64,000 nucleotides of DNA from Channallabes apus (taxonomy: Eukaryota; Chordata; Actinopteri; Siluriformes; Clariidae): NCBI GenBank assembly GCA_030522415.1, contig CM060105.1:18948277-19012276 (forward strand), in the 5' to 3' direction. Below, one piece after another: positions 33,433 to 45,190 of the stretch; the first letter of the stretch is position 1, and the number at the start of each line of letters is the position of its first letter. The notes beneath the pieces are model-generated. The model saw only the letters and a program-made list of their open reading frames with translations. It was not told the origin of the DNA and did not search any database. The translations under genes and the position numbers were made by a program.

Positions 33433-36400
33433 TTATCCGAGGTCGGGTCGCGGGGGCAGCAGCTTCAACAGGGATGCCCAGACTTCCCTCTCCCCGGCCA
33501 CTTCTTCCAGCTCTTCCGGGGGGATCCCAAGGTGTTCCCAGGCCAGCCAAGAGACATAGTCCCTCCAATGTGTCCTGGGTCTTCTCTTTCCGGTGGGGCG
33601 TGTCCGGAACACCTCACAAGGGAGGCATCCAGGGGACATCCTAAATAGATGCCCAAGCCACCTCATCTGGCTCCCCTCGATGCGGAGGAGCAGCGGCTCT
33701 ACTCTGAGCCCCTCCCGGATGACTGAGCTCCTCACCCTATCTCTAAGGGTGCTTTCACACCTATAGTTCGATTGCTTTAGTCCGCACCAGTCAGAAAAAT
33801 GTTACAATGTAGTAAACAGACGTTGGTATGGTTTGCTTTCACATATGCAGAGTTCTAAACGATAAGAGTTCGCAGAGTTCTATAACCAAAATAGACCGCG
33901 AAGCCCATCGGCACCAGAAACAGACTATTTTCAGAAAATCGCGCCACTTTCAATAATCATGGAGGAACAGCTTTGCTTTGCGCTCATGGTGCTGATCCTC
34001 GCGCACTACATTGTACGTGCAAATCATTATTTTCAGATAATTAATTTCGAACACGATTTGCGGCTGCGACGCCAAACCAGCTTCCTGGTTTATTCATCTC
34101 GCTGACGGCGCATCGCGCGCCACTTCAGGGAGAAGAGACGTGCCCTCCTCCTGAATGATCATTTTGTTATTAGCCGGCGATCTTCCTGCAGATCCATCAG
34201 GTAATCCGTTGGCCGATCGAAACAGCCCAGCCACACATTTTTCATCTTTAATGTGAATACAGAGAGGCACCTAATTTCCTCGGCACTCCACGTTTCTCCG
34301 CGGTTTGATTTCATCGCGAGTCGAGCTTGAAAAATTTAATCAAGTCATCAGGAAGGGAAAATAATTTTACCCGCAACCCCAAAGTGCATTAAACTATACC
34401 ATTTCATCAGATTTGGTTTGGTTGCTTTCACACCAGACGAACTGCACCAAAGTAGAGCGGATAAAGCGGTCCGAGACCACCCCTTCAGGCAGGTCTCGGA
34501 TCGATTGATTTGGTGCGCACCAAAGTACCGAGATTGCATTCACATCAACGCAAACGAACTGAACCAAGGGACCAAACTCGTTTGGTGCGCACCAAATGCT
34601 GTAGGTGTGAAAGCACCCTAAGGGAGAGCCCAGACACCCTACGGAGGAAACTCATTTCGGCCGCTTGTATTTGCGATCTTGTTCTTTCGGTTACTACCCA
34701 CAGCTCATGACCATAGGTGAGGGTAGGAACATAGATCGACCGGTAAATTGAGAGCTTTGCCTTTTGGCTCAGCTCCTTCTTCATCACGACAGACCGATAC
34801 AGAGCCCGCATCACTGCAGACGCTGCCCCCATCCACCTGCCGATCTCCCGTTCCATTTTACCCTCACTCGTGAACAAGACCCCGAGATACTTAAACTCCT
34901 CCACTTGGGGCAGGATCTCACTTCCAACCCTGAGAGGGCACTCCACCATTTTTCCGGCTGAGGACCATGGCCTCAGATTTAGAGGTGTTGATTCTCATCC
35001 CAGCCGCTTCACACTCGGCTGCGAACCTATCCAGTGAGAGCTGTAGGTCACAGGGTGATAAGGCCAACAGAACGTCATCTGCAAAAAGCAGTGACCCAAT
35101 CCTGAGCCCACCAAACTGTACCCCCTCAACACCCTGGCTGCGCCTAGAAATCCTGTCCATAAAAATTATGAACAGGATCGGTGACAAAGGGCAGCCTTGT
35201 CAGAGTCCTACTCTCACTGGAAACAGGTCCGACTTACTACCGGCAATGCGGACCAAGCTCCGACACCGGTTGTACAGGGACCGGACAGCTCTTAACAGGG
35301 AATCCAATATCCCATACTCCCAGAGTACCCCCCACAGGACTCCCCGAGGGACATGATCGAATGCCTTCTCCAAGTCCACAAAGCACATGTAGACTGGTTG
35401 GGCAAACTCCCATGCCACCTCCAGGACCCTGCTAAGGGTGAAGAGCTGGTCCACTGTTCCGCAACCCGGACGACAACCACACTGCTCCTCCTGAATCCGA
35501 GGTTCGACTATCCGACTGACCCTCCTTTCCAGGACCCCTGAATAGACTTTCCCGGGGAGGCTGAGAAGTGTGATCCCTCTGTAGTTGGAACACACTCTCT
35601 GGTCCCCCTTCTTAAAGAGGGGGACCACCACCCCGGTTTGCCAGTCCAGAGGCACTGTCCCCGATGTCCATGCAGTGTTGCAGAGACGTGTCAACCATGA
35701 CAGCCCTACAACATCCTGAGCCTTGAGGAACTCCAGGCGGATCTCATCCACCCCCGGGGCCCCGCCACCATGGAGCTTTTTGACTACCTCGGCCCCAGAG
35801 ATGAAAGAGTCCACCTCTATGTCCCCAGACTCTGCTTCCTCATTGGAAGGCATGTTGGTGGAATTAAGGAGGTCTTCGAAGTACTCACCCCACCGACCCA
35901 CAATGTCCCGTGTTGAGGTCAGCAGCGCACCATCCCCACTATACACTGTGTTGACCGTGCACTGCTTTCCCCTCCTGAGACGCCGGATGTTGGACCAGAA
36001 TCACTTCGAAGCCGTCTCGAAGTCATTTTCCATGCCCTCCCCAAACTCCTCCCACACCCGGGTTTTTGCCTCAGTAACCACCAAAGCTGCATTCCGATTG
36101 GCCTGCCGGTACCTATCAGCTGCCTCCGGAGTGCCACCAGCCAAAAAGGCCCGGTGAGACTCCTTCTTCAGCTTGATGGCATCCCTCACCGCCAGTGTCC
36201 ACCAACGGGTTCTTGGGTTGCCACCACGACCACCTTACGGCGCCTCGACAGTGGAGGCACGGAACATAGTCCATTCGGACTCAATGTCCCCCACCTCCCC
36301 CAGGACGTGGTTGAAGCTTTGCCGGAGGTGGGAGTTGAAGCTCGTCCTGACAGGGGACTCTGCCAGACGTTCCCAGCAGACCCTCACAATACGTTTGGGT

Positions 36401-37444
36401 CTACCAGGCCTGACCGGCATCCTACCCCACCAACGGAGCCAACTCACCACCAGGTGGTGATCAGTTGACAGCTCCGCCCATCTCTTCACCCGAGTGTCCA
36501 AAACATGTGGCCGCAAGTCTGACGACACGAACATAAAGTCGATCATCGAACTGCGGCCTAGGGTGTCCTGGTGACAGGTGCACATATGGACACCCTTATG
36601 CCTGAATATGGTGTTCGTTATGGACAATCCGTGACGAGCACAGAAGTCCAATAACAAAACACCGCTCTGGTTCAGATCGGGGGGGCCGTTCATCCCAATC
36701 ACGACCCTTCCAGATCTCACTGTCATTGCCCACGTGAGCATTGAAGTCCCCCAACAGAACGATGGTGTCCCCAGAAGGGACGTTCTCTAGCGCCCTCTCT
36801 AGAGACCCCAAAAAGGGCGGGTACTCCAAACTGCTGTTCGGCGCATAAGCGCAAAGAACAGTAAGGATCCGTCCCCCCACCCCAAGGCGGAGGGAGGCCA
36901 CCCTCTCGTCCACTGCGGTGAACCCCAGTGTACAGGCCCAGAGCCTGGGGGCAATAAGTATGCCCACACCTGCTCGGCGCCTCTCACCGGTGGCAACACC
37001 AGAGTGGAAGAGAGTCCAGCCCCTCTCAAGGAGACTGGTTCCAGTGTCCAAGCTGTGCGTCGAGGTGAGTCCAACTATATCTTGCCGGAACTTCTCAACC
37101 TCATGCACTAGCTCAGGCTCCTTCCCCGCCAGAGAGGTAACATTCCACGTCCCTAGAGCCAGGATCAGATCCTCCCTGCAACCGAGGATCAGACCGCCAA
37201 GGCCCCTGTCTTCGCCCACCGCCCAACTCACACTGCACCCGACCTCTTTGGCCCCTCCTACAGGTGGTGAACCCATGGGAAGGGGGACCCACGTTGCCTG
37301 TTCGGGCTGTGCCCGGCCGAGCCCCATGGGTGCAGGCCTGACCACCAGGCGCTCGCCATCGGGCCCCACCTCCAGGCCTGGCTCCAGAGGGAGGCCCCGG
37401 TTACCCACGTCCGGGCGAGGGAAAACGTTTACCAAAGTTTGCAT
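33433..37444 (-). pseudogene. LINE endonuclease-reverse transcriptase
   Basis: In order: APE-type endonuclease ([41 protein letters not shown]), linker, reverse transcriptase (FKKGDQRVCSNYRGITLLSL, CFVDLEKAFDHVPRGVLW, LLFADDVLLALS) and a C-terminal part (MRWLGHLFRMSPGCLPCEVF, PRTHWRDYVSWLAWEHLGIP). Breaks seen: frame change near 36690 in the endonuclease, TAA at 36235-36237, TGA at 36001-36003, TGA at 35200-35202 just before the RT GCPLSP motif, and a frame change near 34950. The protein would nick DNA and prime reverse transcription at the target. The two TGA stops fit CGA decay at methylated CpG. Confidence 0.88.
33747..34618 (+). mobile_element. PIF/Harbinger-like MITE, copy 2, inside the LINE
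   Basis: Same terminal repeat as copy 1 (GGGTGCTTTCACACCTA) with TAA target duplication (33744-33746 and 34619-34621). Orientation is opposite to copy 1. The internal frame from ATGGAGGAACAGC at 33959 stays open for about 40 codons and is then shifted by an indel relative to copy 1. Removing it with one TAA restores the surrounding LINE frame, so the MITE arrived after the LINE. Confidence 0.9.
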
Positions 37445-37606
37445 TCATCATAAGAGGTGTTTTGAACCACTCTTTGTCTGTTCCCTCACCTAGGACCAGA
37501 TTGCCATGGGTGACCCTACCAGGGGCATGAAGCCCCAGACAACATAGCTCTCAGGATCATTGGGACATGCAAACCCCTCCACTACAATATGGTGGTGGTT
37601 CAAGGA

Positions 37607-37609
37607 GGG

Positions 37610-37645
<36 letters not shown>
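37607..37645. repeat. (AAT)n microsatellite
   Basis: About 12 AAT units directly beside the LINE 5' end. A matching shorter tract lies beside its 3' end at 33387-33402. Confidence 0.9.
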
Positions 37646-37648
<3 letters not shown>

Positions 37649-37649
37649 C

Positions 37650-38532
37650 TTAAACACAACATGGCAGTTTGCTATAGAAAAACAATCACTGTTGATACTT
37701 CTGTTGTTGCCCTCAGGTATGAGAAGATTGCTTTCCCAAAGTGCTATATTCCTCTTATACCACATCAATCTGCCAAGTTTGGATTTATTAATAAATGTAT
37801 GATATTTTTCATCCATTTTAATTATGTTTAATATTGTGGCACAAAACATTGCTTTCTTTTGAAGCCCATAAGCCACACATACAGAATGCAGCTTGTCATG
37901 TTACTGAGAAACCACATCATACACAAAGTATCCTACATTTGACTGTTCCAAAGTGCTGACATTGCAGTCTTCTTCCTAAAACGTTAATTAAATGTCTCTT
38001 GCAGGAAGTGTTCACCATGTAAAACACTTAAAAAAAAATCTGGAGTGTTAAATCTTGATTATTCTAATTAGGTGCGGCTTGCAAGAGACCTGAAAAAACT
38101 AAAGTGCCTAAAGCGAGAATAAGTTTTTTTTTTTTTTAGCAAACATGTTCTGCGATATAATCATAAAATTTTTGACGATCAAAGAATAAAGTTGATAATG
38201 CAGATAAGACCTGCATGCTGAATCATGCATGCGACAGCCGGAGAGAGAGAGAGACACATACTGTACTGTACATGCCTGAGATGTACAGCACGTGTGCAAA
38301 AAGCTTTAAGATAATGTAAGACTGACGAGGTGCTTTATTCACTCGTATGTCTCCCTTGTGAGAGACATTTTTAATAATAAATGTCCTACACTTTACCTTG
38401 AGATGGGATCCTGCTTTCATCCCAGCTCGAGTCATGGTTATCACTCCTTTCAAAAACACATTGATAAGGCTTTGTCATCACTCAGATCTCAACTATTTGC
38501 TAGACAGGGACTATATTGCTGCACACACACAT

Positions 38533-38572
<40 letters not shown>

Positions 38573-39628
38573 ACACACACACACAAACCCGCAGAGCTGC
38601 GCGCTCTGAGCTGTACTGTACCTCCCAGAGCTATTAAATCCTGACAGTATACAACATTGTGTGCTGTCCATCTTCACTGTGTTATAGGAAACTCATGGGG
38701 CTGATGTAGAGAGACTAGCCAGAGTTTTAATAGCTTTTCACACCGAACCTTCATGTCAAGAAGCTACGGCTGACCTGTATCACTGCGTGGAAGGACACAG
38801 TGGAGGCCGTGGGACATTAAATTCTCGAACCCGGCCACTCAGAATGCAAATTAACTCATGCAGTAGATACTTAAACATTACTATGTGTCTCTGTAATCGT
38901 ATGCTTGTGATGGTCTAGCATCAGCTTTATGGAGGATCTACAGTACTGTATGTTCCTCAAGAATACAGCGTCGAGAGCAAGAATGAGATCTGACAGTACA
39001 TACTGTACAGTATATACTGTACACACACAGACAGATGAGGGGTTTTCAAGTTTTGAGTGTGCAGATGTTCTGAGATTAAAAACTATATATTTTTTCTCTA
39101 TATAATCCCCTGATACACTAATGCACTCATCGCAATGTTTCACTAGTGCTTGGATACCATCAAGATTTCCCAGCATGCCAGAGCCATGATCGAACTGCAT
39201 GCTGAAATCTCGGCAAGCCAAAATATCTTGAATATAGTAAAATGTATCTACACTTTCTAATTCTGCAGAATGTATGGGGAATGTGGCAATAACTCTCAGA
39301 CGAGTTCCTTTAATGTGAATGATTGCATGAACAGTTTTCCATAATCAGGCGTTCCACTCGTTGAATGTTCTTCGAACAGGGCTAAATTCCAAATCCCTCG
39401 CTAACCCTTGATCAAGGGCCCTACTTGTTGTGTTGAACAAGTAATTGCACACCCTACAAAGTGCACTAGTTTTCCCATTTAACACTATTTAACTTCCCAT
39501 TTAACCCCGGAAAACAGACATTAATGTATCTGATATTCTAAAGCAGAATATGTGGAAATATAAAGATAAACTTATGAGATTTACAGGACTGTCCACCACT
39601 TTTTTGGTTTGTTCACCTCACATTTTGG
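37650..39628. other. Non-coding stretch
   Basis: No gene supported. It holds a T run near 38127-38138, a (GA)n patch near 38241, a (CA)n microsatellite at 38521-38585 and ordinary AT-rich DNA. Confidence 0.65.
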
Positions 39629-39636
39629 CTACACAG

Positions 39637-40248
39637 TAGTGATGGAATGTTTGAATCATTTTAGTGACTCGGTTCTTTGAATCTTGTTCATCAAAATTAG
39701 TCATTTAGTTCATTTCGTTCTTTGGATCAGAACTAAAATTAAATGTTACATTTTAAATAAACAGACCTCCAATATGTCTATATACACAAATTTTGGCTAT
39801 AGTTCCAGTAATCAAAATATTACAATGCAGCTAAGGACATATTATCATAAACAGAATGAGTAGCTCACCTCTTATATCTTCTAGTCTGAGTCGTTTGTTC
39901 TTTTGAATCTATTGCGTCTGTGGGAGTCACATGACAAAGGAACGAACGACTCGGAGTAGAAGAGTCATTGAGAAAGAATCGCTCAATACTGTTTCCTGTG
40001 TACCTCACTGCATAGCATCTATGGGAGACATGTGACAAAGAATGAACGATTCAGGACCGAAAAGACTCAAAGGTAACTACGCATTTCTGTTTCCTGTATA
40101 TAACATACAGTACAGAGGTTTTGCGATGATTTGCGCATGCGGGCTCAATAGAAAATGAACGAATCACTCTCCGAGACTACTCGTTCATCTGAGTCATGTT
40201 AAAGATTCGTTCAAAAAGAACGAATCGTTCATGAACGACCCATCACTA
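39637..40248. mobile_element. hAT-like MITE
   Basis: Ends TAGTGATGG and CCATCACTA are inverted repeats, extended by internal inverted text (GATTCGTTC / GAACGAATC type). It is flanked by 8-bp duplications CTACACAG (39629-39636) and CAACACAG (40249-40256) with one mismatch. The 8-bp target and TAGTG-like terminus fit hAT. It is 612 bp and non-coding. Confidence 0.7.
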
Positions 40249-40256
40249 CAACACAG

Positions 40257-41419
40257 TACTGCTAAGAATTTAAAACTACTTCTAACTCTCAGTCGCCAGC
40301 TCCGGCAGTGATGGTTAATTAGTTCCGCCAGTCACAGAAGGATATGTGACTGGCGGAAATAAATAACAGGTTAAATAATACATAAATATATTTGTTATGT
40401 AAAAGCAATATCACACTCGAGGTTGTGCTGGATTCAGCATGGCTGTGATGGCTCCGGCTGCATCACAGTCATGCTGATATTCATCACAACAGCACTCGCT
40501 CTTGTGTGATATTGTTTGATTATTGAATGACTCAAAATAGATATACAGTGCAGATGTACTTTATGCAGCAGAAATGCGGTACTTCATGGAAGCAAAAGCA
40601 GCAGGGAGACATTGAGGCAGATTTTACGCCTAATTGACAGAGAAGGAGTTGATTTTGAAATCCGTTTTGTTAGTGAGTTCATCACTGTCCTCAACTAAAC
40701 TTTGTTACAAGCACAGCTATCATAAGTTAAAATAAAGCATATGGCATAGCAATGAATAGCTGCATTGGCGAAATCTGATTATATGGCTGGATGCGTTCAG
40801 CTATCCTATAAGGCTCACTGTGGATGCTGTTATTGAGTCATACAGTAAGAATAAGAATGAGATCGACTCCTTCTCACTGTGCTGCATGAGTCAAAACTTG
40901 TTGCGCTGGTTTGTCATTCTTCATGGGTCTTTGTAGCAGTTCTAGTCCTTCCTGTGTGCGGCATTGTCTTGCCACTGATTACAGTATACCATGTTGAGTC
41001 CAATGTGGAACTGCAAAAAATGCAGTTCCTCAAAGGACCATTAGGAGCTGGTTCCAAAATTGCAACAATCCCCATTGACCCCTCCTGTAGATATAAACTG
41101 TAATGCTATAATTTACCAACGTATTCACTGTCAGCTATGAGAAGGATAATCTGCCTTAATTTCTTCTTGCATTTTTGTCACATCTACACGTACAGCACAG
41201 TAAAATTCTTTTCTTTTCACATCCTAGATTGAAAGAAGACTAGAGCCAGCGCACAGGGACAGATTTGATACCGCAGACTTAGAGGATTGGAACAGACGGT
41301 TAGGAACGTGCACAAAGAGACAACAATATCAGCTTGACTCATAACCTTGTTATAAGTTGCTCTGAGCCTTACCCAATGAGTCTTCATAAAATAAACTTCA
41401 TACCTGTGAAGTTTCTTCG
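40257..41419. other. Non-coding stretch with a perfect hairpin
   Basis: At 40323-40336 and 40345-40358 TTCCGCCAGTCACA and its exact reverse complement are separated by 8 nt. The rest is unassigned; 41.16-41.40 kb (ACAGCACAGTAAAATTCTTT) resembles a common fish repeat tail. Confidence 0.6.
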
Positions 41420-41802
41420 TGTCAAGATGGACTAACCTGAGGTGACCAGAAGACGTAGCTTTAGCGGTTAGCCCAATGTAGCGTGGAGGATAAACCCAAA
41501 CGCGGAAGGAAGCGAGCAGGCAGGATAACCACGCGATTTAGTTTAAGGACTCTCACAAAAACGGAGCAAGGGAAAAACACAAATTTAACCCGCGTCCTAG
41601 AAATACACACACAATAGCAAAAGACAACGGAACCAACATGTGAGTACTCACAGTTTGCTGAAACGACAACTGGAGCTGACATGGGCCGAACTCAATGACT
41701 GAGCGGTAAGCCATCGTTTGTTTACCTCTTTTATACTTCCTGGTTTTGCGCCCGTCTTACTTCCGGGTCCTAGTGCCGGGCGCAGATTGCGTGTGCATGA
41801 CA
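41420..41802 (-). repeat. Sushi element 3' LTR (383 bp)
   Basis: Nearly identical to the 5' LTR. It holds TATAAAAG (41728-41735 on the minus strand) and, 31 nt downstream, the 11-nt priming segment (41694-41704). It is 7 bp shorter than the 5' LTR, just upstream of that segment. Confidence 0.94.
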
Positions 41803-44800
41803 GTACCCCCCTGTCCAGGACTGGCTCCTGACGGTCCTGGGGCGGAGGATACCCTGTGACGGTAGTCCCGAATTAGCTCCGGGTCGAGAATGAACCGGGC
41901 CGGGATCCAAGATCACTCCTCGGGGCCATAGCCCTCCCAGTCCACCAGGTATTGCGTACCTTTGCCCCGAGGGCGCGAGTCGAGGATTCGGTGCACGGTG
42001 TAGGCGGGACCGCCGTCGATGATCCGGGGAGGAGGAGCTGGGGGGGTGGGTGGAATCATGGGTGATGTGATGAAGGGCTTGAACTGGGACAGGTGGAAGA
42101 CTGGATGGATCCGGAGCGCCGCAGGCAGCTGGAGCCGGTAGGTGACAGGGTTGATACGGTGGGTGATGCGATAAGGGCCAATGAATCTGGGGGAGAGTTT
42201 CTTGGATTCAGTGTGGAGATGTAAATTCTGTGTAGACAGCCAGACTTTGTCACCTACGTGGTACAATCGTCCCGGTGGGTGTCGACGGCGGTGTTGGGTG
42301 ATGTAGCGGGTGTTGGCTTGTCGTATGGCTGCGTTGGCAAGGCGCCATACCCGTCGACACCTGCGGACCAACTGGTGGGCCGATGGTACATCAACCTCCG
42401 GTTCTTGGTGTTCGAACATCGGAGGTTGGAAACCGTAGCACACCTCAAAAGGGCTTAACTTGGTGGCGGTGGAGACGTGAAGATTGTGAGAAAGTTCAGC
42501 CCAGGTGAGGTGGCAGGCCCAGGAGCGCTGACGATCTGCCACGAAACACCTCAGGTAGCGCTCCAGCTGTTGGTTGGTCCGCTGCGTCTGACCATTAGTT
42601 TGGGGGTGGTAACCGGATGAGAGACTGCAAGTGGAGTTGATCAGACGGCAGAAGGCCTTCCAGAACCGGGCAGTGAACTGGGGCCCTCTGTCCGAGACGA
42701 TGTCCTTGGGGAACCCATGCAGGCGGACTACGTGCTCTAATATCAGCTCGGCTGTCTGTTTAGCTGACGGGAGTCCGGAAAGGGCCACCAAGTGCACAGC
42801 TTTGGAGAAACGGTCCACGATGGTGAGGATGGTGTCTTTATCTTCTGAGACCGGCAGGCCCGTGATGAAGTCACCGGCAATGTGCGACCAGGGCCGGCGA
42901 GGAACAGGGAGTGGTTGGAGTTCCCCGGGTGTTGGTCGATTGGTGCTCTTAGCCCGGGCGCACACTGGGCACACCTGGACGAACTCGTGGATCTCCTTTG
43001 CCATGGATGGCCACCAAAAGGCGCGTCGGATGAAGTGTAGGGTGCGTTGTGTAGCTTGGTGTCCAGAGATGGGGGTGGAGTGTCCCCATTGTATGACCTC
43101 GCTCCTCATTGCGTTGGGTACGTAGAGTCGTCCAGGCGGCACGCCTGCCGGTTCGTTCTCCGAAGCCTGTGCTTGGCGCACCCTTGTCTCCAGTTCCCAA
43201 CGGAGTGGGGCGATAATCTTGGATGATCCGCCCGGGGGGCGTCCTCTTCGTGTTGCCGTGAGAGTGCGTCGGCTTTGATATTTTTGGACCCCGGGCGGTA
43301 GGAAAGATGGAAATTGTAATGTTCAAAGAACAGAGCCCACCGCGCCTGTCTGGGGTTCAACTGCTTGAGATTCTGGATGGTGATGAGGTTTTGGTGGTCG
43401 GTCCAGACGATAAATGGTTCGCTGGCGCCCTGGAGCCAGTGTCGCCATTCTTCCAATGCCCACTTTATTGCCAGCAGCTCGCGGTCCCCCACCCCGTATC
43501 GCTGCTGAGTGGGATCAAACTTTTTGGAGAAGAAGCTACAAGGGTGTAGCTTCTGGTCTGGACCTCGTTGAGAGAGAACGGCCCCGGCGCCCACATCCGA
43601 GGCGTCCACCTCCACAACGAATGGTTGGTTGGCATCTGGATGAAGAAGGATGGGAGCGGAGGTGAATCTGTGACAGAGTTCGTGGAAAGCGGAGATGGGA
43701 GTAGAGTTGAGTTGGAAGTGATGAGAAGAGGGTTTGGTCAGAGCGGTTAATGGGGCTGCAACCGTACTGTAGTCCCGGATAAAGCGACGATAGAAGTTCG
43801 CAAACCCGAGAAACCGTTGAAGTTGCTTGAGGGTCTTGGGTAGGGGCCAATGACACACAACTTCGAGTTTCTGCGGGTCCATGGCCACACCCTGGGGCGA
43901 GATGACAAAACCCAGGAACGTGGTGGAGTGCTCGTGAAAAGCACACTTTTCCAACTTACAGTACAGTTGGTGGGCGATTAATCTCTTCAGTACCGCTCTG
44001 ACGTGTTGGACATGTTCTGTAGGGGTATGTCAATATATAAGAATGTCGTCTAGGTAGACGAAAACCCACCGGCCGAGCATATCTCTGAGAACGTCATTTA
44101 TGAAGTGTTGGAAGGCTGCAGGTGCATTGCAAAGTCCAAATGGTATAACGAGGCTTTCATAGTGTCCTGTGGGGGTGATAAAGGCCGTCTTCCACTCATC
44201 GCCCTCTCTGATGCGCACCAAGTTGTAAGCACTCCGGAGGTCCAACTTCGTGAAAATGGTGGCGCCAGAGAGGGCGTCCAGGGCAGAGTTGGTAAGAGGC
44301 AAAGGGTGTCGGTTCTTAATCGTGATGTTATTGAGCCCCCGATAATCGACACATGGGCGTAGTTCGCCGCCTTTTTTCTTCACGAAGAAGAACCCCGCGG
44401 CAGCGGGTGATGAGGAGGGCCGGATGGTACCATGACGTAGGGCGGAAGACACATACTTCTCCATCGCCCGTGTCTCAGAGGTGGACAAGGAGTAGAGATG
44501 GCCGCGGGGAGGGATGGAACCCGGCTGAAGGTCTATCGCCAGGTCGTAAGGGCGATGAGGTGGTAGGTGAGTAGCCCGTCGCTTGCAGAACGCTTCAGCC
44601 AGGTCCTGATAGGCGACAGGGATGGCGTTGGTGTCGACGTCGGGGGCCTCGGACTCCCTAGAGCATGTCCCAGCCGGAGCCCGTAGGCAGAGTTCGGAAC
44701 AGGTCGGACCCCATTGTAAGACCCGGTTTTGGGTCCAAGAGATTAGTGGATCGTGCTGTAGAAGCCACGGGTGCCCGAGTATGATGGGTGGAGATGAGAC

Positions 44801-45190
44801 GGAGGTGAGGTGGAACTGAATCAGTTCGTGGTGATGGTCGATGATGAGGGTGATGGGTTGAGTCTGGGTGGTAATGGGGCTGGAGGAGAGGGGCCGACCG
44901 TCTACTGATGTAATTCGAACAGGCTGGGATAACGCTTCGGACTTTACCCCCAGTTCTTTGGCATAGGAAGAGTCAATGAAGTTGCCTGCGGCCCCGGAGT
45001 CGATGAATGCAGTACTTCTGACCCGTTTGTGGCCAAACTGGAGGGATACCTGTACCGTGAGACGAGAGACGCTAGGTGTCGTGGCGGAGAGGTGAAGATG
45101 ACCCGGTGAGCAGCTCTCATCACTCACCGGGTTTGAGCGTTTCCTTGGCGACGTGGACATATGGCTCTGTGATGTTCTGCTGAACCGCAA
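41803..45190 (-). pseudogene. Sushi Pol: protease, RT, RNase H, integrase, chromodomain
   Basis: Order: protease (AFIDSGAAGNFIDSSYA), RT (VKKKGGELRPCVDYRGLNNI, KLDLRSAYNLVRI, FVYLDDILIY), RNase H ([37 protein letters not shown]), integrase zinc motif (HSTPISGHQ...CPVCARAK), core ([20 protein letters not shown]), GPY/F part ([11 protein letters not shown]) and chromodomain ([20 protein letters not shown]). Breaks: TGA at 44030-44032 just after the YLDD box, a frame change in a C-rich run at about 43215-43260, and TGA at 41913-41915 inside the chromodomain. The catalytic Glu of integrase is Gln (codon 42582-42584). A working protein would copy the element and integrate it, the chromodomain binding histone marks. 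Confidence 0.93.

Larger units (their letters stand above)
33404..37606 (-). mobile_element. Rex3/RTE-type LINE, near full length
   Basis: Runs leftward from a 5' end near 37606 (TATTGTAGTGGAGGGGTTTG) to a (GGAT)n tail at 33404-33420, as Rex3 elements have. Both flanks are (AAT)n: 33387-33402 and 37608-37643, so it inserted into an AAT microsatellite or its target duplication is made of AAT. Removing the 872-bp MITE at 33747-34618 and one TAA leaves about 3.3 kb. The coding region is interrupted by several stops and frame changes. Confidence 0.88.

Noticed and set aside
36918..37493. 191-aa plus-strand frame
   Set aside because: Shadow of the LINE endonuclease coding strand; GC-rich antisense frames stay open by composition.
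42631..43125. 164-aa plus-strand frame
   Set aside because: Antisense shadow of the sushi integrase.
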